A stretch of 38,307 bases of DNA from Verrucomicrobiota bacterium (GCA_003218515.1 QHNT01000274.1:1-38307); one strand, 5' to 3'; shown: positions 9,560 to 17,940, counted from the first letter of the stretch. Numbers and translations are program-made. Notes: generated by a model from the sequence alone, not told the origin.

Positions 9560-10342
9560 TCACAGTCGCCCATTATCAATCAACCTCGTCTTTCCCACAA
9601 ACACCGCCAGCGCGATATGCGCGCCGGGTTGCACATTCGCCGCCGGCTGAAGTGTTTGCGGGTCGAAGAATTCGATGTAATCCACGCGCGCGGCCGGACG
9701 AGTTTCAATCAGCCATTTCAATTCGGCCTTCAACCGGCTCGAAGGGATAGCCTCTTTCGAGGTCCGCACCGTTTGTCGGGCCAATTGGATTGCCTGCCAC
9801 AATGCCACGGCTTGTTCGCGCTCCTCCGCCGACAAATATTTGTTCCGTGAGCTCAGGGCGAGGCCATCGGCTTCGCGAACGGTCGGCGCGACGACAATTT
9901 TCACCGGAAAATGCAAGTCGCGCGCCATCCGTTTCACCACCGCCGCTTGCTGAAAATCCTTCGCGCCGAAAACGGCTACGTCCGGCAGAACGATGTTGAG
10001 CAGCTTCGCTACGACCGTCGTCACGCCGCGAAAATGCGTGGGCCGCGATTCGCCTTCCATCCCGCGCGACAGACCTTCCTCGACAACGTAAGTGCTGAAA
10101 CCTAGTGGCACGTGTGTCTCGCCCGTCTGTTCCGGGTGCAAACTCACGGGCGAGACGCCCGTGCCAGTATACATCTGCTTGTCCCCGGGCACGAACAACA
10201 CGTCCACGCCGGCGTCGCGGCAGAGTTTTTTGTCACGCGGCAGGTCGCGGGGATAATTGGCGAGGTCTTCGGTGGGCGCGAACTGTGTCGGGTTGACGTA
10301 AATGCTCACCACCATCGTCGACACCGAAGTCACGATTCGCAT
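9560..10342 (-). CDS. panC: Pantothenate synthetase, lacking its HxGH block
   Basis: PanC condenses pantoate and beta-alanine using ATP in coenzyme A synthesis. The family pattern is clear: VVSIYVNPTQFAPTEDL, YPRDLPRDKKLC, GFSTYVVEEGLS, RPTHFRGVTTVVAKL, FGAKDFQQAAVVKRM and DGLALSSRNKYLS. The start MRIVTSVSTM (ATG 10342) is normal but runs straight into VVSIYV. The roughly 45 residues that normally lie between, including the nucleotide-binding HxGH (MGALHEGH-like) motif, are missing in frame. Residues 59-80 (TGTGVSPV...) are an in-frame palindromic insertion. Without HxGH the protein should not be an active adenylate-forming enzyme. It is upstream of nadB on the same strand. Confidence 0.85.
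   Translation of the reverse strand: MRIVTSVSTMVVSIYVNPTQFAPTEDLANYPRDLPRDKKLCRDAGVDVLFVPGDKQMYTGTGVSPVSLHPEQTGETHVPLGFSTYVVEEGLSRGMEGESRPTHFRGVTTVVAKLLNIVLPDVAVFGAKDFQQAAVVKRMARDLHFPVKIVVAPTVREADGLALSSRNKYLSAEEREQAVALWQAIQLARQTVRTSKEAIPSSRLKAELKWLIETRPAARVDYIEFFDPQTLQPAANVQPGAHIALAVFVGKTRLIDNGRL
10107..10165. repeat. Palindromic element inserted in frame within panC
   Basis: The left arm GGCACGTGTGTCTCGCCCGT and right arm ACGGGCGAGACGCCCGTGCC pair with one internal mismatch around a 19-bp loop. In panC the element is read as GTGVSPV...GETHVP and adds about 22 residues just before the conserved GFSTYV. In the opposite reading direction it gives THGRDARAS. I recall similar HGRDARA-like peptides from repeat-rich genomes of this phylum. 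Confidence 0.85.
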
Positions 10343-10417
10343 AACGGCAAGTTAGCGGCGGGAGCAAGATTCTGTCGAGCCGTCAGACGGTCGCCGGGCG
10401 CGAGCGGAGGCTCGTAG

Positions 10418-10513
10418 CGCAGCCATCCTGGCTGCGAGTTCTGCGGGCATCCTTGCCCGCAGAACCCTTGGGCGGCGGTGATGCCGCCCGAACCGGCAGG
10501 CGAGACGCCTGCC
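10418..10513. repeat. Array of four short hairpins, intergenic
   Basis: In the 355-bp gap between panC and the propeller gene, four consecutive hairpins occur: 10418-10436 (CGCAGCC...GGCTGCG), 10439-10464 (TTCTGCGGGC...GCCCGCAGAA), 10470-10489 (GGGCGGC...GCCGCCC) and 10495-10513 (GGCAGGC...GCCTGCC). The linkers GTAGCGCAG and CTGCGAGTTC also occur in the array at 15842, with different stems. GGTTCATGG follows at 10532. Confidence 0.8.
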
Positions 10514-10587
10514 CTACGTTGTCAGCGTCGCGGTTCATGGCTCCGATACGCGTCCAACTTTTGCAGATCCTCCTATCCATGACCCGA

Positions 10588-10658
10588 GTGGGGCGAGACT
10601 CCGTCGAGCCCTAATTTCTATCCATTAGAGACCAGGGTTCGACGGAGTCTCACCCCAC
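10588..10658. repeat. 71-bp palindrome, copy 1
   Basis: 25-bp arms (GTGGGGCGAGACTCCGTCGA... and its inverse) flank a 21-bp loop containing TTCTATCCATT. A second copy with the same length, arms and loop lies at 23888-23958. The arms have two mismatches here. No T tract follows. It looks like a dispersed non-coding element. Confidence 0.85.
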
Positions 10659-10697
10659 CGTTCGCGGGCGCAAGGCAGGTGAAAATTCAGGGAGTTG

Positions 10698-13600
10698 TCA
10701 CGGAAGAACCATCACGCGGTAAAAACGCTTCGCCGCAGCTTGGGTCGTGCTGTCGAGCTTCAGGCCCGTTGCGCTGGCGGCGACGACATCGCCGGGAAGG
10801 TCCGTCCAGTCCTGGTCTTCGATTCCGTTTTTGTATTGCACGCGATACGTTCGTCCGGGCACGGCGTTCCAGAGCACCACCAAACTATCGACGGGGTTTG
10901 AACTCGAAAGCGTAAACGCGCGGAAGATGGAAGCGTTTTCCGTCGGGTTTGTCCCCGCCCGAAACTCGGCCAAATCGCTGAGGCCGTCACCGTCAAAATC
11001 ACCGCTCCCGTCGCGAGACAAATCGCCGAAGTAAGCCATCTCCCAATCGTCCGCCATGCCGTCCCCATCCGCATCTCCGGCACTCAGTCGAAATACAAAG
11101 ATGTCCTTGGCCTCGTTGAAATCTCCAACCGTAAGGTCGGAAGAATAACTTTCAAACACGACCACATTGCCGTCCGCGCTCAGGACGGGATTGGCCGACA
11201 ACCGGTTGCTGCTGGCTGAGCCGTTGAAATTGACACTCAGCAACAGCGTCGTTCCCGCAACCAGATCGCGGAGGAAAACGTCCGTGAACCCATTGGTGTC
11301 ATTCGCCACTAGGTCGGAAGCCTGGCTCATGAAAACAACGTAACGACCATCGGGACTGATGAGTGGCGACGTGGATTTGCCGTTGCCGCTTTTGCTCCCG
11401 TCGAGGTTCACGCTGGCCAAGGCAACCGTGTTTGAAATCCGATCAAGAACGTAAATATCGGCAAGCCCGTTGGTGTCGTTGCCTGCCAGAACACTGGTGC
11501 TTTCGAATGCGATGAACCGGCCATCGGCGCTCACCGAAACCGCGGAAGCGCTGGTTACAATCAAGTCAACGGTGTGCAACGTCAGGTCGCAGAGGTAAAG
11601 GTTGGTTTGATTGAGAAACGCCGTGAAGTGCCCATCAGCGCTCAGCGCGGGCTGCCTGGCCCGATTCAATCCGCCGCCGTTGATCGAACCGCTGACGAGG
11701 ATATTGCTCCTGGTCGCGGCGTCCCAAAGAAACAGGTTTGTGCCGAACACGATGTTCGTGACCAGATCAGTCGCGCTGCTCAGGAAAACCACGCGCGCGC
11801 CGTCGGCGCTAATCAAAGGATTCCAGGACAGTTTGTTGCCTCCGGCATTGCCTGCTTGATTGAGGCTCACCGGAACATTCGTGTCTTGGGTCAAGTCGCG
11901 AAGGTAAACCTGGCCGAGCGAACTGTTCGGAATCGCCGGGTCGGGCCAGGAACTTTGGAAGGCCAAATAACGGCCATTCGCGCTCCAGACCGGCGTCGCG
12001 GGGGCGCCGGGCTTGTTAGTCGGACTGACGCTGGTGATGAACCAGTTCGTGTGCTCAACCCGATCGTAAACGCACAAAGTAAATTGATTGTTCAGGCCGC
12101 TCACCAATGGAGGGTTCAGCCCGTTGGTTGCCACCTCGGTTCCCACGACCGCTTCAAAGGCGACCCGTCTGCCGTTTCCGCTGATCGCCGGTAGGCGCGC
12201 TGGCGCGAGGCTGAAGAGCATCGCCGGCGTCGACCCGCCGTTCCCGCCGCGCGCATCCAACAAAAAATTCGCGTTGAGCCACTCATTCGATCCGGTGATC
12301 AAATCCCGCACAAAGACATCGCTCGTGCCGTTGGTGTCGCCGATGGTCAGGTTGGACGCAAAACTTTCAAACGCGATGAAACGACCATTGGCGCTCATTG
12401 AATTGGGGGTCAACTGGCTCATGGCGTTGCCGGTGAGCGAATCCAAAAGGGAATCACGGCGGGAAATCAATTCGACTAAATCATTCGCCAGTTCGCGCGC
12501 GAAGATGTTCACAACGCCGCGGGCACTGTTCGCCAACTGGTCGCCGGCCGCAGCTTGAAACGCGACGACCTGGCCATCCTCGCTCAACGCCGGGAACCGG
12601 GCGGAACCGACCCGCGTGCGCGTGCCGGTAGCTTGATCAAAAATATACGTGCCTGGCAGATAAGTAAAAGTCGTCGAACCGCTTTCGCTGGAGCCGCCCT
12701 TTGGCGCGGTGATCGTTTCGTCGCTGCCTTCGCTCTGGAAGACAATCCAGCGACCATCGCGGCTGATCGAAATCGGCAAGGCGCTGCGTTCATTGCTCGT
12801 CGTCGTCCAGTTGGTGAAGGTCACCGAATCGCCGTTGGTTTGACCGGAGTGTAAACTTGCCAAAATGGTTGTGCCCATTTGCAAATCGCGCACGAATACA
12901 TCCAACGCCGGAACGGCGCTGGTTGGAAGATTATCGTCACTCACCAGATCATTCGCCAGACTCTGAAACGCGACGTAACGGCCATCCGCGCTGATGACCG
13001 GCCCGAACGAACTGTTCGTGGGGTTAAACCCGCCCGTTTGATTCACGCTCACCAAAGCGGTCGTTCTCGCCACCAGATCGCGCACGTAAACGTTGCTTGT
13101 CACGAGCAGATTATTGACGACGAGATTGTTGGCCGGGCTTTGGAAGGCCACATATCGCCCATCGGCGCTCATGGCTGGGTTGCTGGAGTTGTTATTGGCG
13201 GAGATGCCATTCGTGGCGACACTGACCAGGATGTTGGTGCGGTTCAACAAATCCCGCACAAAGACGTCGCTCTTTTGGTTGTTGTCGTTAGCAATCAGAT
13301 TGCTGGCGGCGCTGGTGAAGGCCACCCAGCGCCCGTCGTCACTGATCCGCGCCGTGTCGGCAAAGACCGGTCCTCCGCCCAGCGCGCTGGCAGAGCCAAA
13401 ACGATCGCGCGTGACCAACGTCGTGACACCGGAAACCAGGTCGCGAACAAACAAGTCACTGGCGTTGTTGAGATCGTTCAAAGCGAGATTGCTCGCCCGG
13501 CTCTCGAACAGAACAAAGCGTCCGTCGGGAGTCATCACTGGCCAGGACGAAGCCTGATTGCCCGGCGACACGCCGTCGAGTGAAACGCTCACGAGTATCG

Positions 13601-14042
13601 TCGTGCCGGCGACGAGATTGCGCACGAAAATGTCCGAAGCATTGTTGGTGTCGTTCGCGACGAGATCGGTGGCCGAGCTTTCAAAGGCGACAAACCGCCC
13701 ATCCGCGCTGATGGAAGCGGCCAGGGAACCACCGTTCCCGCTGCGCGTGCCGTCGCGGTTCACGCTCACCAGAATCGTTTTGCCGAGGGTTCGGTCCCGC
13801 ACGAAGACGTCAAACGTGCCGTTGCTGTCGTTGCGAACCAGATTGTCCGCACGGCTAACGAAAACGACGAGGCGCCCGTCCGCGCTAACGCCGGCGTCGT
13901 GGCAATCGGCCGCCGCGCTTTCAACAGTGACGGCGGGAACGGGGACTGTTTGCGCCGCGCGGCCATTTTGGCCGGCGCCGAGCCACACCAGCGCGAGCAG
14001 AGCAACCGCCAACATTACTTGTGGTTTAAAGAAGCTTTTCAT
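10698..14042 (-). CDS. Large secreted TolB/PD40-type beta-propeller protein
   Basis: The start at ATG 14042 (MKSFFKPQVMLAVALLALVW) gives a signal peptide ending around GRAAQ and a protein of about 1114 aa. Most of it is built from about twenty repeats of 50-60 residues of the form ISADGRFVAFES...NDTNNASDIFVRDL...TTLVSV, the pattern of TolB/PD40 WD40-like propeller blades. A calcium-binding-type segment (DADGDGMADDWE, DFDGDGLSDLAEFRAGTNP) follows. It ends in a module of about 70 aa (WNAVPGRTYRVQYK...RFYRVMVLP) shared with other proteins here. It is probably surface-located or secreted; no catalytic motif is seen. The repeated protein sequence generates long antisense shadow ORFs. The product is named by fold only. 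Confidence 0.85.
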   Translation of the reverse strand: MKSFFKPQVMLAVALLALVWLGAGQNGRAAQTVPVPAVTVESAAADCHDAGVSADGRLVVFVSRADNLVRNDSNGTFDVFVRDRTLGKTILVSVNRDGTRSGNGGSLAASISADGRFVAFESSATDLVANDTNNASDIFVRNLVAGTTILVSVSLDGVSPGNQASSWPVMTPDGRFVLFESRASNLALNDLNNASDLFVRDLVSGVTTLVTRDRFGSASALGGGPVFADTARISDDGRWVAFTSAASNLIANDNNQKSDVFVRDLLNRTNILVSVATNGISANNNSSNPAMSADGRYVAFQSPANNLVVNNLLVTSNVYVRDLVARTTALVSVNQTGGFNPTNSSFGPVISADGRYVAFQSLANDLVSDDNLPTSAVPALDVFVRDLQMGTTILASLHSGQTNGDSVTFTNWTTTSNERSALPISISRDGRWIVFQSEGSDETITAPKGGSSESGSTTFTYLPGTYIFDQATGTRTRVGSARFPALSEDGQVVAFQAAAGDQLANSARGVVNIFARELANDLVELISRRDSLLDSLTGNAMSQLTPNSMSANGRFIAFESFASNLTIGDTNGTSDVFVRDLITGSNEWLNANFLLDARGGNGGSTPAMLFSLAPARLPAISGNGRRVAFEAVVGTEVATNGLNPPLVSGLNNQFTLCVYDRVEHTNWFITSVSPTNKPGAPATPVWSANGRYLAFQSSWPDPAIPNSSLGQVYLRDLTQDTNVPVSLNQAGNAGGNKLSWNPLISADGARVVFLSSATDLVTNIVFGTNLFLWDAATRSNILVSGSINGGGLNRARQPALSADGHFTAFLNQTNLYLCDLTLHTVDLIVTSASAVSVSADGRFIAFESTSVLAGNDTNGLADIYVLDRISNTVALASVNLDGSKSGNGKSTSPLISPDGRYVVFMSQASDLVANDTNGFTDVFLRDLVAGTTLLLSVNFNGSASSNRLSANPVLSADGNVVVFESYSSDLTVGDFNEAKDIFVFRLSAGDADGDGMADDWEMAYFGDLSRDGSGDFDGDGLSDLAEFRAGTNPTENASIFRAFTLSSSNPVDSLVVLWNAVPGRTYRVQYKNGIEDQDWTDLPGDVVAASATGLKLDSTTQAAAKRFYRVMVLP

Positions 14043-14077
14043 TGAAGTGATGCCGGCAGGAAGATTTGTCGTTAGAC

Positions 14078-14905
14078 TCAATGCAGATAGGTGGTAACGC
14101 TTTGAAGCCAGGCGACGTCAAGGTTGCGCGGCGAAGAAACATTCAGGCTCAGGCTGTTATTGTAGTGCGGGGGCGGAGTAGTGCGTGGATCAACCCACTG
14201 GCGGTACCGCACACTCCCGTCCGCGAAGCTCAGATTGGCGCCGAGATAGTGGTAGGCTGCGGGATAGTCAATGATCCGGGTCGCGGGTCCGGTACTGACC
14301 ATGTCAACATACAACATTCCGTCGTTGATGCTGTCGGGGTGTTCTTCTATGAACACGAAAGTTTGATCGGGCTGGCGAACCTGGGAACGGTTCGTCGCCA
14401 TTTGAAACGCGCCGGTCGGGCTGCCTATCCATCCGGAAGCGCCGTCTCCAATCCAGGCGTTCATTGAATAGCTTCGTACCCGCAACTGGCCCCGAACCGA
14501 GCTCACATCGTCAGGGCAGTGGTAAATCTCCACCGCCTTGTTGTACGGATACAACTTCGCCTGCGTGATTTTCGACAGGTTTGTGGCATCTGTGCCTGAA
14601 TAATCCAGGAACCCGGTCACCCAATTGTTCGTCACTGGGAACGGGTCCGACCGATTCGGCGCCAGTCTGCCGAGATTGTCGTCCGCATACATCAGCCAGG
14701 AAAGGGCCAGCCGGCGCAGATTGTCCGCGCACAAGGCGCGATGTGAATTGCCTTTGTTATGCGCGAAGGCGGAGATTTGCAGGAGAAGCAGCAAAGACAA
14801 AACCCCAAGAGCCATCAACAGATCAGAGAATGAAAAACCGGCCGCCGCTTTTTGCCAGCCACTGCCGCGCACGAACAATTCCTGTGATTCAGGAAGAATC
14901 CTCAT
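14078..14905 (-). CDS. Type II secretion pseudopilin-like protein (H-X9-DG type), copy A
   Basis: The track ORF from 15040 overlaps the neighbouring gene; ATG 14905 (MRILPESQ) is more sensible and gives about 275 aa. Near residue 24 there is a prepilin-like junction, AAAG followed by FSFSDLLMALGVLSLLLLL, so an N-methylation/peptidase site and one membrane helix are likely. The body has RALCADNLRRLALSWLMYADDN, IYHCPDD, SYSMNAWIGDG and FADGSVRYRQWVDP, typical of the abundant DUF1559-like/H-X9-DG pseudopilin proteins of Planctomycetes and Verrucomicrobia. The role is unknown; it may take part in a surface pseudopilus. It is a tandem paralogue of the next gene. Confidence 0.8.
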   Translation of the reverse strand: MRILPESQELFVRGSGWQKAAAGFSFSDLLMALGVLSLLLLLQISAFAHNKGNSHRALCADNLRRLALSWLMYADDNLGRLAPNRSDPFPVTNNWVTGFLDYSGTDATNLSKITQAKLYPYNKAVEIYHCPDDVSSVRGQLRVRSYSMNAWIGDGASGWIGSPTGAFQMATNRSQVRQPDQTFVFIEEHPDSINDGMLYVDMVSTGPATRIIDYPAAYHYLGANLSFADGSVRYRQWVDPRTTPPPHYNNSLSLNVSSPRNLDVAWLQSVTTYLH

Positions 14906-14943
14906 GAGCGTGCCGTTTCGGTGAAAGCAATTCGGTGGATAGC

Positions 14944-15717
14944 TCATTTGCGGCAAGTACTCACACTCTTCAGCCAGGTGACGTCCGGGCCTCTGATGGG
15001 TGGGAAGATCGGACCGATGGTTGCTGGTATGTTGAGCCATTGGTGATAGACTACGCTGCCGTCAGCAAAACCGAGATTGGCGCCCGAATAGTGGTAAGAC
15101 GCGGGATCGTCAACCAGGGAGGCCGACGCGGACATATCAACGACGAATAATCCGTCGTTGATACTGGCCGGATGCTCTTCGATAAAAACAAACGTCTGGT
15201 CCGGCTGCCTGATCCGGGACCGATTGGTCATGATTTGGAAGCCGCTGGTCCACTCGGATGTCCCATCACCCACCCAGCCGTTCATCGAATAACTCCGGAT
15301 GCGCAACTGGCCGCGGTAAGCGCTGAGATCGTCCGGGCATCGATAAATCTCCACCGCCTTGTTATAGGGGTACAACTTTGCCCCGGTTATCATGGCCACG
15401 TTTGTGTTGTCAGTGCGGCTGGCAAAGTCGAGCCAGCCAGCAACCCAATTGTTGGTGATTGGGAACGCGTCCGACCCATTCGGCGCCAGCCTGCCGCAAT
15501 TGTCGTCGCCGTACATGAGCCAGGAAAGAGCCAGGCGCCGCAGGTTGTCTGCGCAGAGAGCGCGATGGGAATTGCCTTTGGTGTGGGCCAGTGCCGAGAA
15601 TTGCATCAAAGCCAGCAACGTCAACACTGTCAGCATCGCCAACAGATCGACACGCGAAAATGCCGCGTCTTGTCCCTGGGAACGTGAGACCCCACACTTC
15701 ACCTTGGCTCCTGACAT
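14944..15717 (-). CDS. Type II secretion pseudopilin-like protein (H-X9-DG type), copy B
   Basis: ATG 15717 (MSGAKVKCGVSRS) gives about 257 aa; the track ORF start at 15783 is further upstream. It is the paralogue of the gene at 14078. GNSHRALCADNLRRLALSWL is identical in both, and TNNWV, KLYPYNKAVEIY, QPDQTFVFIEEHP and GSV.Y.QW are kept. The N-terminal helix (AAFSRVDLLAMLTVLTLLALM) has an A rather than G before F at the expected prepilin cleavage point, so processing is uncertain. It lies 38 bp upstream of copy A. The two genes look like a tandem duplication that has diverged mainly at the N and C termini. Confidence 0.8.
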   Translation of the reverse strand: MSGAKVKCGVSRSQGQDAAFSRVDLLAMLTVLTLLALMQFSALAHTKGNSHRALCADNLRRLALSWLMYGDDNCGRLAPNGSDAFPITNNWVAGWLDFASRTDNTNVAMITGAKLYPYNKAVEIYRCPDDLSAYRGQLRIRSYSMNGWVGDGTSEWTSGFQIMTNRSRIRQPDQTFVFIEEHPASINDGLFVVDMSASASLVDDPASYHYSGANLGFADGSVVYHQWLNIPATIGPIFPPIRGPDVTWLKSVSTCRK

Positions 15718-15841
15718 GACTACGTATTGATTGGAAGGCTTATACCCTGAACCTCCTCGCTTCGCAAGCCAATTTAAAGTCACCGGCCCGATGCGGGCGT
15801 ATCTTCAAAGTACCACCGTGAGTGACTGGCGTGCGATGGAA

Positions 15842-15939
15842 CGCGGGGCTTGGAAGCCCCGCGAACTTGCAGCCGGGACGGCTGTGCTACGTAGCGCAGG
15901 CCTCCGGCCTGCGAGTTCCGGCGGCTTCCAGCCGTCCGG
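15842..15939. repeat. Array of four short hairpins, intergenic
   Basis: In the 308-bp gap upstream of pseudopilin copy B are hairpins at 15842-15863 (CGCGGGGCTT...AAGCCCCGCG), 15870-15884 (CAGCCG...CGGCTG), 15895-15913 (CGCAGGCC...GGCCTGCG) and an imperfect one to 15939. The linker CGTAGCGCAG...CTGCGAGTTC matches the array at 10418, but the stems differ. Confidence 0.75.
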
Positions 15940-15972
15940 TTCGGTGGTGCTGCCGTCCGATGCGCCCAAACA

Positions 15973-16003
15973 AAAACGCGAAGGCTTTTGACCTTCGCGT
16001 TTT
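15973..16003 (-). terminator. Rho-independent terminator after the glutaredoxin remnant
   Basis: AAAACGCGAAGG-CTTTTGA-CCTTCGCGTTTT is a perfect 12-bp stem. On the minus strand it is followed by a T-rich run (TTTTTGTTTG). It lies 23 bp beyond the stop of the glutaredoxin remnant. The A/T-flanked stem could also work in the other direction. Confidence 0.75.
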
Positions 16004-16025
16004 CAGCGCGATGAAAATAGCGATG

Positions 16026-16242
16026 CTATTTTTGAACGAACTGAATGCCCGTGCCTCGCGGCATTTCGTCCGCACATGGCTGGTTGGTAGGCGCGTCGGG
16101 CGCCCGCTCATTCGGCGCCACCAGTTTGTTCGCCAGCAAATATGTCTCAACTTCATCCCCGCTGATGTCCGCGCACCGCACGCACGCCGTTGCTCCAGCC
16201 GCACGATGGTTTCAGATAGGCAATGATTTTCGGTTTGTTCAT
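16026..16242 (-). pseudogene. Glutaredoxin-like gene with internal deletion and frameshift
   Basis: Not in the ORF track. From ATG 16242 the reading is MNKPKIIAYLKPSCGWSNGV, a glutaredoxin-type first strand with the active-site CGWS (CxxS/CxxC position). The frame then hits a TGA. In another frame, ADISGDEVETYLLANKLV and APTNQPCADEM continue to the TAG at 16026, as expected for the C-terminal half of the same family. The central block of roughly 40 residues, normally containing the glutathione-binding TGxPxxP-like loop, is missing at the join near 16170. The long minus ORF 15887-16291 is a different frame and not real. The identification rests on remembered family patterns. Confidence 0.65.
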
Positions 16243-16385
16243 AGTTTTCAAAATTCCGCCCATAAACTGCCATAGTCCGGTCGTTTGGCAATACTTTCCT
16301 TTGCCGGTTAATTCCCTCCGCCTCGGCGGCTGCGCGGAACCAGTTTCCGATTGCGGATTACAGATGACCGATTGTTAAATCCGTC

Positions 16386-17516
16386 ATGCCGCTGAACGTC
16401 TTGATCGTCCCTGACAAATTCAAGGGCACGCTTACGGCTCAGGCCGCCGCCGAATTGATTGCCGAGGGATGGCATGAGGCGCGCCCTCAAGACAAACTGG
16501 AACTGTTGCCCATGAGCGACGGGGGCGACGGTTTTGGCGAGGTTCTGAGCCGGCTGTTGGATGTGCAAGAGCAAACGATTGCGACTCTGGACGCGGCGCA
16601 CAGCCCGCGGGAAGCAAAATGGTGGTGGGACCCGAAGGCCAGGACCGCGATCATCGAATCGGCCAAAATCATCGGGCTGGCACTCCTGCCTCCCAACAAA
16701 TTTCATCCGTTCGATCTGGACACCTACGGTTTGGGGGCCGCGCTGCAGTCGGCCGCCGACATCGGCGCGAAGCACTGCCTAATGGGCATCGGCGGCAGCG
16801 CCACCAACGACGGCGGCTTTGGCCTCGCGCGCGCGCGCGGGTGGATTTTTCTGGACGAGCACGAGCACCAGATCGAACAGTGGCGACAATTGTCCTCATT
16901 GCAGTCGATTTATCCGCCAGCACCGCAAAAAGACCTGCCCGATCTGCTCGTGGCGGTCGATGTCCAGAATCCGCTGCTTGGCGCGACCGGCGCCACCCGT
17001 GTTTACGGGCCACAGAAGGGACTCCGACCCGAAGATTTTGAGCACGCAGAAAAATGTCTCAGCCAGTTGGCCGAAGTGGTCGAGCGGGACCTGCGTTTGG
17101 ACGTAGCGGCGGAACCCGGCACCGGAGCGGCCGGTGGACTCGGTTTTGGTTTGCGTTGTTTCCTCAACGCGCGGTTGGATTCCGGTTTTGACATCTTCGC
17201 GCGTTACGCCCGATTGAAGGAACGCATTCGGGCGGCTCAATTGGTCATTACCGGCGAAGGCGCGATTGACGCGTCCACCCTGATGGGCAAAGGCGTCGGC
17301 GAAATCGCCAAAATGTGCCACGAAGCTGAGGTACCTTGCATGGCCCTGGCGGGCACCTATGGCAGTTCCGAACAGATGGAACAGCGTGAACACTGTTTTG
17401 CCCGGATATTCGGCATGTCACCGCATCTGACGACAACGGAACTCGCCATGCGCGATCCCGGGTTTTGGCTGCCGCGTCTGGCAGCGGACGTGGCGCGAAA
17501 CCACATCGACAAATGA
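16386..17516 (+). CDS. Glycerate kinase (GlxK/GarK family)
   Basis: The 376-aa protein matches the glycerate 2-kinase family throughout: LIVPDKFKGTLTA near the N terminus, PMSDGGDGFGEVL, ESAKIIGL, GLGAALQSAADIGAKHCLMGIGGSATNDGG, VAVDVQNPLLGATGATRVYGPQKG, GTGAAGGLGFGL and LVITGEGAIDASTLMGKGVGEIA. It phosphorylates D-glycerate to phosphoglycerate in the cytoplasm, a late step in glyoxylate, tartronate or glucarate catabolism. The ATG at 16386 gives the usual family length. It is divergent from the glutaredoxin remnant. A metabolic link to MIOX through glucuronate/glucarate is possible but not shown by gene order. Confidence 0.92.
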   Translation: MPLNVLIVPDKFKGTLTAQAAAELIAEGWHEARPQDKLELLPMSDGGDGFGEVLSRLLDVQEQTIATLDAAHSPREAKWWWDPKARTAIIESAKIIGLALLPPNKFHPFDLDTYGLGAALQSAADIGAKHCLMGIGGSATNDGGFGLARARGWIFLDEHEHQIEQWRQLSSLQSIYPPAPQKDLPDLLVAVDVQNPLLGATGATRVYGPQKGLRPEDFEHAEKCLSQLAEVVERDLRLDVAAEPGTGAAGGLGFGLRCFLNARLDSGFDIFARYARLKERIRAAQLVITGEGAIDASTLMGKGVGEIAKMCHEAEVPCMALAGTYGSSEQMEQREHCFARIFGMSPHLTTTELAMRDPGFWLPRLAADVARNHIDK

Positions 17517-17704
17517 TAATCGGCTTGTCGCGGCCGGCACATCCTACTATGTTACCGGCGTGTTCCTGAAGCTCCGCCGCCCGCCCGGCATCGTTGCGAC
17601 GATCCTTTCTCACCCGGCGTTGCCCGACAATCCAAAGAATTTCGCGGAGCGAAGCGGTGTCGGGCGTATCTCGATGCCACCACCATCGTGGAAGCCTCCG
17701 CTTC

Positions 17705-17830
17705 CTCTCCCTGCGAGGCACGAGCGGGGAGAGGGCTGGGGAGAGGGGCACCTTCCATTCGAATTGGCGCGGCTAACTGGAATCCCCTCTCCCTTACCCT
17801 CTCCCCACTCCTCCGTCGTGGTGAGAGGGA
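17705..17830. repeat. GGGGAGAGGG/CCCCTCTCCC inverted repeat, intergenic
   Basis: In the 424-bp gap between the glycerate kinase and TPR genes, GGGGAGAGGGCTGGGGAGAG (from about 17727) is mirrored by CCCCTCTCCCTTACCCTCTC (from about 17785). Flanking CTCTCCCTGCGAGG and GTGGTGAGAGGGAA extend the pairing. It belongs to the same purine/pyrimidine-biased family as 32944, 34711 and 37492. I see no gene in this gap. Confidence 0.75.
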
Positions 17831-17940
17831 ATCGACCAGCGGCAGGGTGGTGGTGTCAAGATGCGGCCAGCGGTGCCGGCCCAGGTGAAAAATAATTTTC
17901 AGTCATTCGTGACTGCGGTATATTAGGCGCGCCGTAATTG

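Noticed and set aside
10418-10658. Possible CRISPR array
   Set aside because: The repeats are hairpins with differing stems and no uniform repeat-spacer spacing, and there are no cas genes.
15887-16291. Minus-strand ORF of 134 aa near the glutaredoxin remnant
   Set aside because: It is out of frame with both preserved glutaredoxin segments and reads into the hairpin array.
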